Positions 1-5,757 of a stretch of DNA of 5,773 nt are shown here, piece by piece. Location: positions 1 to 5,773 of the forward strand of contig CAIOZP010000571.1 of the NCBI GenBank assembly GCA_903862805.1, read 5' to 3'. The notes under the pieces were generated by a model. The model searched no databases, was not told where the DNA came from, and saw only the letters and a program-made list of their open reading frames with translations. Origin of the DNA: an uncultured Fibrobacterota bacterium. GTDB lineage: Bacteria; Fibrobacterota; Chitinivibrionia; Chitinivibrionales; CAIOZP01. The position numbers and the translations under genes are program-made. The number at the start of each line of letters is the position of its first letter. Within the stretch, counting starts at the first letter, position 1.

Positions 1-1165
1 GCTCAAGGATTCTTTCGCGTGCGCTAACAGGCAATGCCGCAAAATCTTCACAGGCTCCGCAAAAAGGAAATTCTTTAGGCAATGGAAGTCTGGTATAAAG
101 ATGGGACAGATCGATGAGAGTATCTTCTTCGACTCCATGCGGCATTCGGCCGACAAGGGATTTTCCGTACAAGCACGGTTCATATATGCCGTAACCGAAG
201 CCTTCCGCAGTTGAAGTGCTGATTGCAAAATCACAAATTTCATACAGCGTGGAAAAATCTACTCCACAAGCGGCCGAAATGCGATCTGCATTAAATATCA
301 CAGGCAGATTGAATTTACTGACAAGCTCTTTCATCCGCCCAAAAAATTCTTTATCGGACTGCTTGGTTCCTGATGATCCGATCAGCAAAACTCCGTCAAA
401 CAAAATTGACACAAGAAAAATTGCCTCTGCAATATTCTTGCGTTCAATTACACGAACCGGATAAAAAATGATCGCCTGATTTTTTTTGATTACAATTTCG
501 TCTGTCGCAGCCACCGTTTGCAATGCGAGATGCAAGTTCTGCTTGTCAATCAGACGGGATCTGTTTATTGCCACAATACGATTGGGAAGCCACGTGGCAC
601 TGAATCCTGCTTTGTCAAACAGGCGTTCATTGCGACGATTGACTGTGAGGTAATGGCATTCAGGCCAGAGCCATTGCCTGACAGGAAGACCGTTTCTCTC
701 TGCCGCTTCTACAAGCGACATTCTGTCGGGACGATTCTCTTCTGCGAGATCGTGAACCATCATCATGAATTTTATTTCTTCACAATTGACATAATGCGAA
801 TTCAATTCGGCAAATGCTTTTGAGAGCGCGATGTTTTTCGCGAGATTGATATTGTGTCCAAGAAGCAGAATTGGCTTTGGAAGATCCTCTTCTTCAATAA
901 TTTTGCTGATAAAGCAGAATATTTTCTCTGAAAAGGCAAATACATTTTCTGCATCGATATTGTCGCAATAGTCAAGCATATCAAAAGGCCGATATTCGGC
1001 ATCATCCATACGAAACGCTTCCACAGATGAAGCCGTACAAACAATACTCTTGCCATTGGGAACCAGTCGCAGAAACGACTCTGATAAATCCGACATTACA
1101 CGCCGAACACCACCGGTGCGAAGATGATAATGAATTTGAATCAGTGTTGCCGGAAGACCGTTCAT
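1..1165 (-). CDS. Glycosyltransferase, GT-B fold, GT4-like (C-terminus outside window)
   Basis: An uninterrupted frame of 388 codons runs from an ATG at 1165 to the window edge without a stop, so the protein is partial at its C-terminus. It probably transfers a sugar from a nucleotide-sugar donor in the cytoplasm; the acceptor is unknown. Near the N-terminus, IHYHLRTGGVRRV (residues 11-23) has the glycine-rich loop typical of GT-B enzymes. HD at 138-139 sits where GT4 enzymes often have a functional histidine. FYPVRVIERKN (234-244) resembles the R/K donor-phosphate site that opens the second Rossmann domain. TAEGFGYGIYEP (319-330) contains a perfect EX7E motif (E321 and E329), the signature of retaining GT4-type enzymes. 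The start overlaps the xerD stop as ATGA, with only a weak CGGAA upstream, so translation is probably coupled to xerD. The family call is firm; the specific substrate cannot be read from the sequence. Confidence 0.85.
   Translation of the reverse strand, partial: MNGLPATLIQIHYHLRTGGVRRVMSDLSESFLRLVPNGKSIVCTASSVEAFRMDDAEYRPFDMLDYCDNIDAENVFAFSEKIFCFISKIIEEEDLPKPILLLGHNINLAKNIALSKAFAELNSHYVNCEEIKFMMMVHDLAEENRPDRMSLVEAAERNGLPVRQWLWPECHYLTVNRRNERLFDKAGFSATWLPNRIVAINRSRLIDKQNLHLALQTVAATDEIVIKKNQAIIFYPVRVIERKNIAEAIFLVSILFDGVLLIGSSGTKQSDKEFFGRMKELVSKFNLPVIFNADRISAACGVDFSTLYEICDFAISTSTAEGFGYGIYEPCLYGKSLVGRMPHGVEEDTLIDLSHLYTRLPLPKEFPFCGACEDFAALPVSARERILE
1162..1165 (-). other. ATGA stop/start overlap joining xerD and the glycosyltransferase
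   Basis: On the minus strand the last xerD codon CGA is followed by TGA, and the A of CGA begins the ATG of the next gene. This 4-bp overlap normally allows terminating ribosomes to restart, so the two proteins are probably made from one transcript by coupled translation. Confidence 0.8.
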
Positions 1166-2094
1166 CGCATGTTCCGTGGATGACAAGAGCGGTGAACCTC
1201 GCGCAGATATTCGCGGTCGATGTGCGTGTATATCTCTGTCGTTACGATGCTCGAATGACCGAGCAGTTCCTGCACAACACGAAGGTCAGCGCCGCCTTCA
1301 AGCAGATGTGTCGCAAACGAATGCCTGAATGTGTGCGGCGAAATGTGCACATTAAGATTTGCAGCAAGCGCGCGCGCCTGAATGATTTTCCAGATTCCCA
1401 TTCGTGAAAGTTTGCCGCCGCGTGCATTGAGAAATACGGTTTCTCCGCTTGAGAGCTTGGCAAATTCGGCACGGCCCTCGCGTTTCCATCTGTCAATCCA
1501 GCCGAGCGCGGTTTGTCCTATTGGAACTATACGTTCCTTTGAACCTTTGCCGAAAATTTTCACAAGTTGATCTTCAAGTAATATATCGCTGAACAAAAAT
1601 ACCGACAGCTCGGCAACCCGCATTCCGGTGGCATAAAGACATTCGAGCATTGCACGATCACGGAGTCCCTTCGTGTCTGCCGGATCAATCGAGTCGAGCA
1701 GGAAAAGCATTTCCGGAACTGCGAGTATGTCGGGAAGCGTCCGTGATGTTCGCGGACTGTCAAGCAGTTCCGATGGATCGACTGCAATCACACCTTCTGC
1801 TGCAAGATAAGAATAATACGATCTCAGCGAGGCTAACGTGCGCTGAATTGAAGTCGCAGCATAACCGATGTCGGAAAGCGACTCGATATATCGGGCCAGT
1901 ATTTTACCATCGACATGAAGCGCAGCAATTCCTGTTTCGTCAAGGAATGCCTGAAGCCGGAAACAGTCGAAGGTATAGCTTTCAACCGTGTTCACGGAGA
2001 GTCCGCGCTCCGTCGCGAGCCAGCCGATGAACATCTGTTGATATGGAAGTGATTTCTGTTTCATTTTTTTTGAACTGTGATTTACCAGATTCAT
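1162..2094 (-). CDS. xerD: Site-specific tyrosine recombinase XerD
   Basis: The 310-residue protein belongs to the XerC/XerD family, which resolves chromosome dimers at dif sites with FtsK. The N-terminal SAM-like core-binding domain spans about residues 17-105 (ERGLSVNTVESY at 29-40). The catalytic domain spans about 120-305. All catalytic residues are visible: R159 in ATGMRVAEL, K183 in GKGSKER, H254 and R257 in HTFRHSFATHLL, H280 in LLGHSS, and nucleophile Y289 in EIYTHID. The forms MGIWKII, ISPHT and DREYLREVH favour XerD over XerC. The start is uncertain. The ATG at 2094 has no Shine-Dalgarno sequence; the ATG at 2064 gives 300 residues, closer to the family norm, and suits the TATAAT box at 2110-2115 better. 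The gene stands 183 bp from the upstream operon and overlaps the glycosyltransferase start by 4 bp. A phage or integron integrase is possible, but the length and sequence are those of a housekeeping Xer. Confidence 0.92.
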   Translation of the reverse strand: MNLVNHSSKKMKQKSLPYQQMFIGWLATERGLSVNTVESYTFDCFRLQAFLDETGIAALHVDGKILARYIESLSDIGYAATSIQRTLASLRSYYSYLAAEGVIAVDPSELLDSPRTSRTLPDILAVPEMLFLLDSIDPADTKGLRDRAMLECLYATGMRVAELSVFLFSDILLEDQLVKIFGKGSKERIVPIGQTALGWIDRWKREGRAEFAKLSSGETVFLNARGGKLSRMGIWKIIQARALAANLNVHISPHTFRHSFATHLLEGGADLRVVQELLGHSSIVTTEIYTHIDREYLREVHRSCHPRNMR

Positions 2095-2277
2095 TTTATT
2101 ATTGGCAGTATTATACTTGTTGGCGCAAACTGGCTACATATTTCAACTAATGTGTCCGCTCGTGCCGACGTATCTACTCCCAATCTGAACAATTGCGAAA
2201 GCAAAGATCACGAAGAGCATGACATTGTTGCACAATTTTCTTTGCGATTAGACAAGCTCGCAAAGTAGAAAAAAACG
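2095..2277 (-). promoter_or_regulatory. Intergenic region with candidate xerD promoter
   Basis: These 183 bp lie between the stop of the PRC/MgtE_N/CBS gene and xerD. A perfect TATAAT is read on the minus strand at 2115-2110. It would start transcription near 2103, only about 9 bases before the first xerD ATG but about 39 bases before the second (2064). No convincing -35 hexamer lies 16-18 bases upstream; a TTGAAA is present but about 25 bases away. No Rho-independent terminator with a U-tract in the right place was found for the upstream operon, so read-through into xerD remains possible. Confidence 0.35.
2240..2265. repeat. Perfect 8-bp inverted repeat, CTTTGCGA / TCGCAAAG
   Basis: The arms at 2240-2247 and 2258-2265 are exact complements around a 10-base spacer, immediately after the operon stop codon. 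In the direction of the operon the T-run comes before the hairpin and A residues follow it, so it is not a canonical intrinsic terminator. It could be a 3' stem protecting the transcript or an operator. The same octamer recurs at 5101-5108 and 5183-5190. Confidence 0.5.
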
Positions 2278-3540
2278 TTACTCCACGAATCGGTGTTTCA
2301 ACCCCATGATGTCTTTGTACGGGATCACTCCAAGGAGATGATGTTCTTCATCGACAACCGGAATTGCCCTGAATCCGTAGCGGATGAAAAGCTCTGATGC
2401 GTCTTTGAGTGTGTTCTCAGGAGACAAGGTAACGACGCTGTCTGTCATTACATCTTTCAGATACGAGCTGCCTTTGTTCTGCAAGAGATCTGTGATTCCG
2501 AGAACGCCTTCGAGGATATTATCGCTGTTCACAATGTAGAGGTAGGTATGGACGTCTTTGTTTTTGACGTTTTCAGCATAGGTCTCGTGGACGAATGAAA
2601 CAACCTCGGCGGGATGGTAGGTGAGGATGCGTGTTGTGGTATAGTGGAGAATATCTTCATCCTGTCGTTCGAGAATCAGCTTGACACGCGAGGCAAGGTG
2701 TGTATCGAGATGCAGCAGGATACTTTCCTTTTCTACATGGGATAAAACCGACAGGATATCGGCGGCCTGAGCCGGTGTCATCTGATTGACAAGCTGAGCA
2801 ACAGAATCCTTTGCCATTGTGGCAATAAGTTCACGTTGAACTGAGGGATCGACTTCTTCGAGGGTGTCTGATGCGTGGTCGCTTTCGAGTCCGCCGAACA
2901 CCAGTGCCCGCTGTTCCCTGTCGAGTTCTTCGATTATGTCGGCGATATCGACAGCAGGCATATCTGAGAGCGTCTCGCGCAGGGTTTTAAGTTTGAGACT
3001 TCCTTTGAAACTCGAAATATCGGTCGGTAGCGATTGGATATACATCCACGAAACAAGATCCTGCTTTATGTTTAGCAGAGGCGCGGCCCAGGCAAAGCCA
3101 AGACGCCGAAGAAGTCCGTAGCGGCTAAAATCAACCTCGCTTACATAGAGCTTTTTATTGATCATGATGATACGGACATCGTAAACGATCGATACTTCGC
3201 GATCTTCTGTGTCGATGACCTTCTTGTCGAGCAGATAATCTTTTAGAAGGGTGACCTCCGGCAAAATTTTGTGTTCGTATATGGCAGTCGATTCGAGATC
3301 GACAGTAATGAGGCGACTTGCGATCGTGGTGATCTGCTCGATCGGAATTATCAGTTGCGGATCACCGAAAGGTCGGTGAACAACAAGGGAACGTACATGC
3401 GGGATCGGACCGATCTCCTCGACAGTAATATCGGTAAGTTTGCCGATTGTGCGCCCGTCGCAAACGACTTTAGCACCAATCAGTTCAGTGAGAAACCATG
3501 ACTTGTCTGGCTGAAGTTTTTTGGGTTCGGTGGTATTCAT
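2278..3540 (-). CDS. Soluble PRC-barrel / MgtE_N / CBS-pair protein, probable Mg2+ sensor
   Basis: The 420-residue cytoplasmic protein resembles the regulatory half of the MgtE magnesium channel. Residues about 12-80 form a PRC-barrel-like segment (ELIGAKVVCDGRTIGKL), and a second PRC-like unit follows at about 97-150 (DYLLDKKVID and LYVSEVDFSRYGLLRRLG). Residues about 180-290 form the acidic helical repeats of MgtE_N (VDIADIIEELDREQRALVF and TPAQAADILSVLSHVEKE). Two CBS domains follow at about 300-355 and 360-415 (MTDSVVTLSPENTLKDASEL and FRAIPVVDEEHHLLGVIPYKD). It ends there: the roughly 130-residue, five-helix MgtE pore is absent, with an ordinary TAA stop. In MgtE these domains bind Mg2+ and close the pore when cytosolic Mg2+ is high. 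Two adjacent ATGs exist at 3543 and 3540; the second is better spaced from GAGG. The gene starts a few bases after the 61-residue membrane protein and shares its operon with an NRAMP transporter, the likely partner (inference). Confidence 0.88.
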   Translation of the reverse strand: MNTTEPKKLQPDKSWFLTELIGAKVVCDGRTIGKLTDITVEEIGPIPHVRSLVVHRPFGDPQLIIPIEQITTIASRLITVDLESTAIYEHKILPEVTLLKDYLLDKKVIDTEDREVSIVYDVRIIMINKKLYVSEVDFSRYGLLRRLGFAWAAPLLNIKQDLVSWMYIQSLPTDISSFKGSLKLKTLRETLSDMPAVDIADIIEELDREQRALVFGGLESDHASDTLEEVDPSVQRELIATMAKDSVAQLVNQMTPAQAADILSVLSHVEKESILLHLDTHLASRVKLILERQDEDILHYTTTRILTYHPAEVVSFVHETYAENVKNKDVHTYLYIVNSDNILEGVLGITDLLQNKGSSYLKDVMTDSVVTLSPENTLKDASELFIRYGFRAIPVVDEEHHLLGVIPYKDIMGLKHRFVE

Positions 3541-3543
3541 CAT

Positions 3544-3550
3544 TCACCTC
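3544..3550 (-). promoter_or_regulatory. Shine-Dalgarno GAGGTGA that decides the start of the MgtE_N/CBS gene
   Basis: GAGGTGA on the minus strand matches the 16S 3' end well and overlaps the TGA stop of the preceding small gene (3551-3549). It touches the first ATG (3543-3541) directly and lies three bases from the second (3540-3538), so the second ATG is preferred. The overlap with the upstream stop suggests translational coupling. Confidence 0.6.
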
Positions 3551-3734
3551 AGCCGTGAAGGGCGGTAAAAAATTTGACTATCAAAAGACCGACAAGCAGA
3601 AAAAGATAGATTCGCAACGCAAGAAGCGAGAACTTCACTGCCGGTGTCAAGGCGATACGCGGCTTTGCGTACTTGAGGTTTATTTCATGTACAGTTTCGG
3701 CCATATTTCTGAAAAGCGACATGATTGAATTCAT
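3549..3734 (-). CDS. 61-residue single-pass membrane protein between transporter and sensor
   Basis: I do not recognise the family. The short protein has a polar, amphipathic N-terminal half (MSLFRNMAETVHEINLKYAK, from residue 5) and one hydrophobic helix at about residues 35-57 (FSLLALRIYLFLLVGLLIVK contains most of it), ending TALHG. A basic residue at 34 (K) before the helix suggests the N-terminus is cytoplasmic. The ATG at 3734 is chosen because AGAGGA lies six bases upstream (3746-3741); extending further upstream would run back into the transporter gene. It starts 16 bp after the transporter stop and ends a few bases before the sensor start, so all three are almost certainly co-transcribed. 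A role as an accessory subunit or tether between transporter and sensor is inferred from position only. The tight spacing and dedicated ribosome site make it a real gene rather than spacer. Confidence 0.75.
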   Translation of the reverse strand: MNSIMSLFRNMAETVHEINLKYAKPRIALTPAVKFSLLALRIYLFLLVGLLIVKFFTALHG

Positions 3735-3750
3735 AAATAATCCTCTTTGT

Positions 3751-5022
3751 CTATTTGAACATAGTGGGGAAGATTGCGCTGATTCCGTACAATGTTGAAA
3801 GCACAATGACTCCGGCAACAATGAACCCGACGATAATATTCTGCGCCAGAGTATTTCGGTATTTGTCGCCCATCGTTTCCTTGTCGTTAAGCAGAAGCAA
3901 AAGGAAAACAAGCGCCGCTGGAAGAAGAGTTACCGCTACAACCTGAACGAAAAGGGTGATCAGCACCAGAGGCGCACCAGGAATGAGCACCACCACTCCG
4001 GCTGAAATCAGCGCGAAGAAATAGACCGCGTAGAACCACGGTGCTTCCTTGACCTTGCGATTCAGGGAATGCGCCCATCCGAAAACCTCGCCGAATGCCC
4101 ATGAACTTGCAAGCGAAATGCAAATCGCGCCAAGAAGACCCGCATCGAAAAGGCCGATGGCAACGAATGTTCCGACGTATTTGTCAATCTTCATGAGGTG
4201 ACGGGCGGCTTGCTCGGCGCTGTCGATCGGGACGCCGTTGAGAACCGTACCGGTAACTATCACGATGAAAATGGCGACCACAACAGTAAAAATCGAGCCG
4301 ACCAGCGTGTCGGTTTGTCCCCACTTGATGTCTTTTTCTTGAAGACCTTTGTCAACCACCGAACTTTGCTGGAAGAAGATCATCCACGGCGCGATGGTTG
4401 TACCGATGTTCGCCATAAGAAAGAAAAACATCTCGTTATTGAAGCCGCCTGGGAAATGCGGAATCATGCCGCTGTGAATGACTGCCTTGAAATCGGGATG
4501 AACCATAAATGCGCATGGGATGTAGATGAGATTGAGTGCACAGAAGCCCATCGCAATCTTTTCCCAGGTCCAATATTTTCCCTGAAGAACCATGAAGCCC
4601 ATCAGCAGCACAACCGCAAAAATGGTCAGTGCAGGAGGCACATGAAAAATGCTGAGTGCAGCGGTCATTCCGATGAATTCGGTGATGAGTGTCAGCCAGT
4701 CTGCAATGAGAAGATCGACAAGTGAAAACCATCCCCAGAACGAACCGAATGCGGAGAATATCGCTTCGGCGTGTCCGTGTTTTGTTACCGCACCAAGGCG
4801 GACGGTCATTTCCTGAACGAAATATGCAACCGGAAGCAGGACGACAAGGAACCAGATAAGTCCATAGCCGTATTTGGCGCCTGTGGCAGCGTAAGTCGTA
4901 ATGCCACCGGCATCGTTATCGGCAAGCATGACAATTATACCCGGCCCGCAAAGTATGAAAAACAGTTTCAACGCTTTCATGTTGCGTTGAAGACCGAAGT
5001 ATATCTTTTCGAGAAAATTCAT
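3751..5022 (-). CDS. NRAMP (SLC11)-family divalent metal transporter, divergent binding-site motifs
   Basis: The 423-residue inner-membrane protein has about 11 hydrophobic helices and the NRAMP (LeuT-type) layout. Helix 1 reads GPGIIVMLADNDAGG (26-40), where classical NRAMP has DPGN: the aspartate is kept (D37) but the asparagine is glycine (G40). It is followed by the family-typical GAKYGYGLIW (48-57) and QEMTVRLG (70-77). Helix 6 reads NIGTTIAPWMIFFQQSSVVD (205-224). The methionine that contacts transition metals in classical NRAMP aligns with A211, and the MPHN histidine with W213. The methionine is known to favour Mn2+ and Fe2+ over Mg2+ and Ca2+, so this protein may carry Mg2+ or have broad selectivity, like the described NRAMP-related magnesium transporters. 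The ATG at 5022 is chosen because AAAGGA lies six bases upstream; a TTG at 5037 would add five residues and overlap that site. First gene of a three-gene operon. Confidence 0.9.
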   Translation of the reverse strand: MNFLEKIYFGLQRNMKALKLFFILCGPGIIVMLADNDAGGITTYAATGAKYGYGLIWFLVVLLPVAYFVQEMTVRLGAVTKHGHAEAIFSAFGSFWGWFSLVDLLIADWLTLITEFIGMTAALSIFHVPPALTIFAVVLLMGFMVLQGKYWTWEKIAMGFCALNLIYIPCAFMVHPDFKAVIHSGMIPHFPGGFNNEMFFFLMANIGTTIAPWMIFFQQSSVVDKGLQEKDIKWGQTDTLVGSIFTVVVAIFIVIVTGTVLNGVPIDSAEQAARHLMKIDKYVGTFVAIGLFDAGLLGAICISLASSWAFGEVFGWAHSLNRKVKEAPWFYAVYFFALISAGVVVLIPGAPLVLITLFVQVVAVTLLPAALVFLLLLLNDKETMGDKYRNTLAQNIIVGFIVAGVIVLSTLYGISAIFPTMFK

Positions 5023-5028
5023 CAGTAA

Positions 5029-5034
5029 TCCTTT
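5029..5034 (-). promoter_or_regulatory. Shine-Dalgarno AAAGGA fixing the transporter start
   Basis: AAAGGA on the minus strand is six bases (TTACTG) from the ATG at 5022. The only longer start, a TTG at 5037, lies upstream of this site and is unlikely to be used. Confidence 0.7.
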
Positions 5035-5037
5035 CAA

Positions 5038-5232
5038 TGCCCGATCACGCCCTAAAGCGACATCAGTCAGGAAACCCTGAAATCAAACCGCCCAAATATA
5101 CTTTGCGATTGTTCGGGGACTATTAGAAATTGTTTACAGATTTGTTACGCTATTATTTTATAGATAGAAAAATCTGGTGATCTCGCAAAGATTATCGCTT
5201 CGCAGAATGAGTCGGAGATTCAAGGATTTACG
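5038..5232 (-). promoter_or_regulatory. Leader and candidate promoter region of the metal-transport operon
   Basis: This non-coding stretch separates the transporter from a plus-strand broken frame. Minus-strand -10 candidates are TCTAAT at 5127-5122 and the AT-rich run around 5163-5145; neither has a strong -35 at the right distance. TATATTTG at 5100-5093 matches the Bacteroidota -7 consensus TAnnTTTG but lacks a clear -33 partner. CTTTGCGA at 5101-5108 and its complement TCGCAAAG at 5183-5190 flank the -10 candidates. The GC-richer part near the gene has a small TCAGG-GTTT-CCTGA hairpin. I see no match to the known Mg2+ (M-box) or Mn2+ (yybP-ykoY) riboswitches. Confidence 0.4.
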
Positions 5233-5541
5233 GTGCTTATGCGGTCGAAAACTTCGTATCTACCTGATCGGTGTATAGCGGAATATCCGGCGATTGCCAG
5301 AGCTGCGTGCAAAAAACGCCGTTTTGAGCCTTTAGAAGAAGATTTTCCTGTCAAGAAGACGTTGCGCAAGGCGAGAAGACCTTCCGACACGTAAAAAAGC
5401 AGTCGCGCGAGTAAAAAAGACTCTCCGACACGGAAAAAAGATGTCAAAGCAAGTTCAAAAGACCTTCCGACGCGTTAAAAAGCAGTCGCGCGAATAAAAA
5501 AGACTCTCCGACGCGGAATAACAAACTCGCGGATCGAATGA
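5233..5541 (+). pseudogene. Broken gene for a small lysine/arginine-rich repeat protein (histone H1-like composition)
   Basis: A GTG at 5233 lies six bases after AAGGA (5222-5226) and opens a frame that stops at TAA 5391-5393. Adding one A at each of three places (the GAGAAGACC near 5376, the A6 run at 5393-5398, and the A5 run at 5477-5481) restores one frame to TGA at 5539-5541, about 103 residues. Its second half is a basic repeat: VKKTLRKARKTFRHVKK, AVARVKKTLRHGKKMSK, QVQKTFRRVKK, AVARIKKTLRRG. The three losses add up to a whole codon, so the first and last segments share a frame, and the repeat units read alike only in the restored frame; this argues for a coding past. Such composition is typical of bacterial histone H1-like DNA-binding proteins. 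The last residues (ITNSRIE) come from sequence that is antisense to the CBS fragment, so the true 3' end may be lost. Sequencing error is possible, but the other genes here are free of frameshifts. Confidence 0.4.
5377..5518. repeat. 59-bp imperfect direct repeat, two copies, period 83 bp
   Basis: Copies at 5377-5435 and 5460-5518 differ at 4 of 59 positions with no gaps. Each copy contains two related sub-units beginning AGAC(CT/TC)TCCGAC, offset by 41 bp, giving four sub-units at 5377, 5418, 5460 and 5501. The 83-bp period is one short of 28 codons, which agrees with a lost base in an ancestral in-frame repeat. Each copy also holds the palindrome TCGCGCGA. Confidence 0.85.
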
Positions 5542-5757
5542 TGCCTTATCTGCTCGCGCCCGAAAATAGCGTAGGCATATTCCTTGAGATCGTATTCACG
5601 TATTATTCCGAGTGGCTCACAGCTTCCGTTTACTATTTATTGGAAGATATGAGAAATCTCTGTGACGCAAAAACTGGTCGAAGACCTGAAGCATCTCGGA
5701 ACTATGACTCAAAGGCGGAATTTTGGAAATCCTGTTCCGGATAAACATCTGCATACT
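5518..5757 (-). pseudogene. CBS-domain protein fragment, frameshifted and truncated
   Basis: Two minus-strand frames join into one CBS domain. The first (about 5757-5635) reads IRNRISKIPPLSHSSEMLQ and VFDQFLRHRDFSYLPI. The second (about 5633-5518) reads VNGSCEPLGIIREYDLKEY, AYAIFGREQIRHHS and IREFVIP. The switch is in AATAAATAGTAAAC near 5640-5628 and needs a net change of one base. The order is that of a CBS repeat: a PPLS-type strand, an amphipathic helix, YLPIV, a small loop, PLGIIREYDL, then the beginning of a second CBS. The string IREYDLKEY followed by FGRE recalls CBS modules attached to GGDEF or similar signalling proteins (from memory, not searched). Homology stops near 5518, where the basic repeat begins, so the second CBS is missing. 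A stop at 5760-5758 precedes the first frame, so the 5' part may be shifted again or lie outside the window. Confidence 0.5.

Noticed and set aside
2077..2268. Plus-strand 63-codon frame with a GTG start and a hydrophobic N-terminal stretch, covering the xerD upstream region
   Set aside because: No Shine-Dalgarno sequence precedes it, the start lies inside the xerD N-terminal codons, and its end is formed by the inverted repeat. It was left unannotated, although conservation in relatives would change this.
2240..2275. Intrinsic terminator after the metal operon
   Set aside because: The hairpin is perfect, but in the direction of transcription the T-run precedes it and A residues follow, so it does not have terminator form on the minus strand.
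4198..4725. Plus-strand 175-codon frame antisense to the transporter
   Set aside because: It lies wholly within the transporter, whose helices and motifs are intact. The translation is rich in H, N, C and D with no recognisable domain, as expected of an antisense shadow.
5023..5110. Possible metal riboswitch in the transporter leader
   Set aside because: Only a 5-bp stem with a GTTT loop is visible. None of the conserved elements of the yybP-ykoY or M-box classes could be identified.
5220..5447. Minus-strand 75-codon frame with a TTG start and hydrophobic content
   Set aside because: Its F/L-rich character is what AAA/AAG codons give when read backwards; it has no ribosome site and no recognisable domain.
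5538..5744. Plus-strand 68-codon frame starting ATGATG and overlapping the stop of the basic frame
   Set aside because: It is antisense to the CBS-like fragment, which has better domain logic, and has no ribosome site. The overlapping ATGA was tempting but is not enough.
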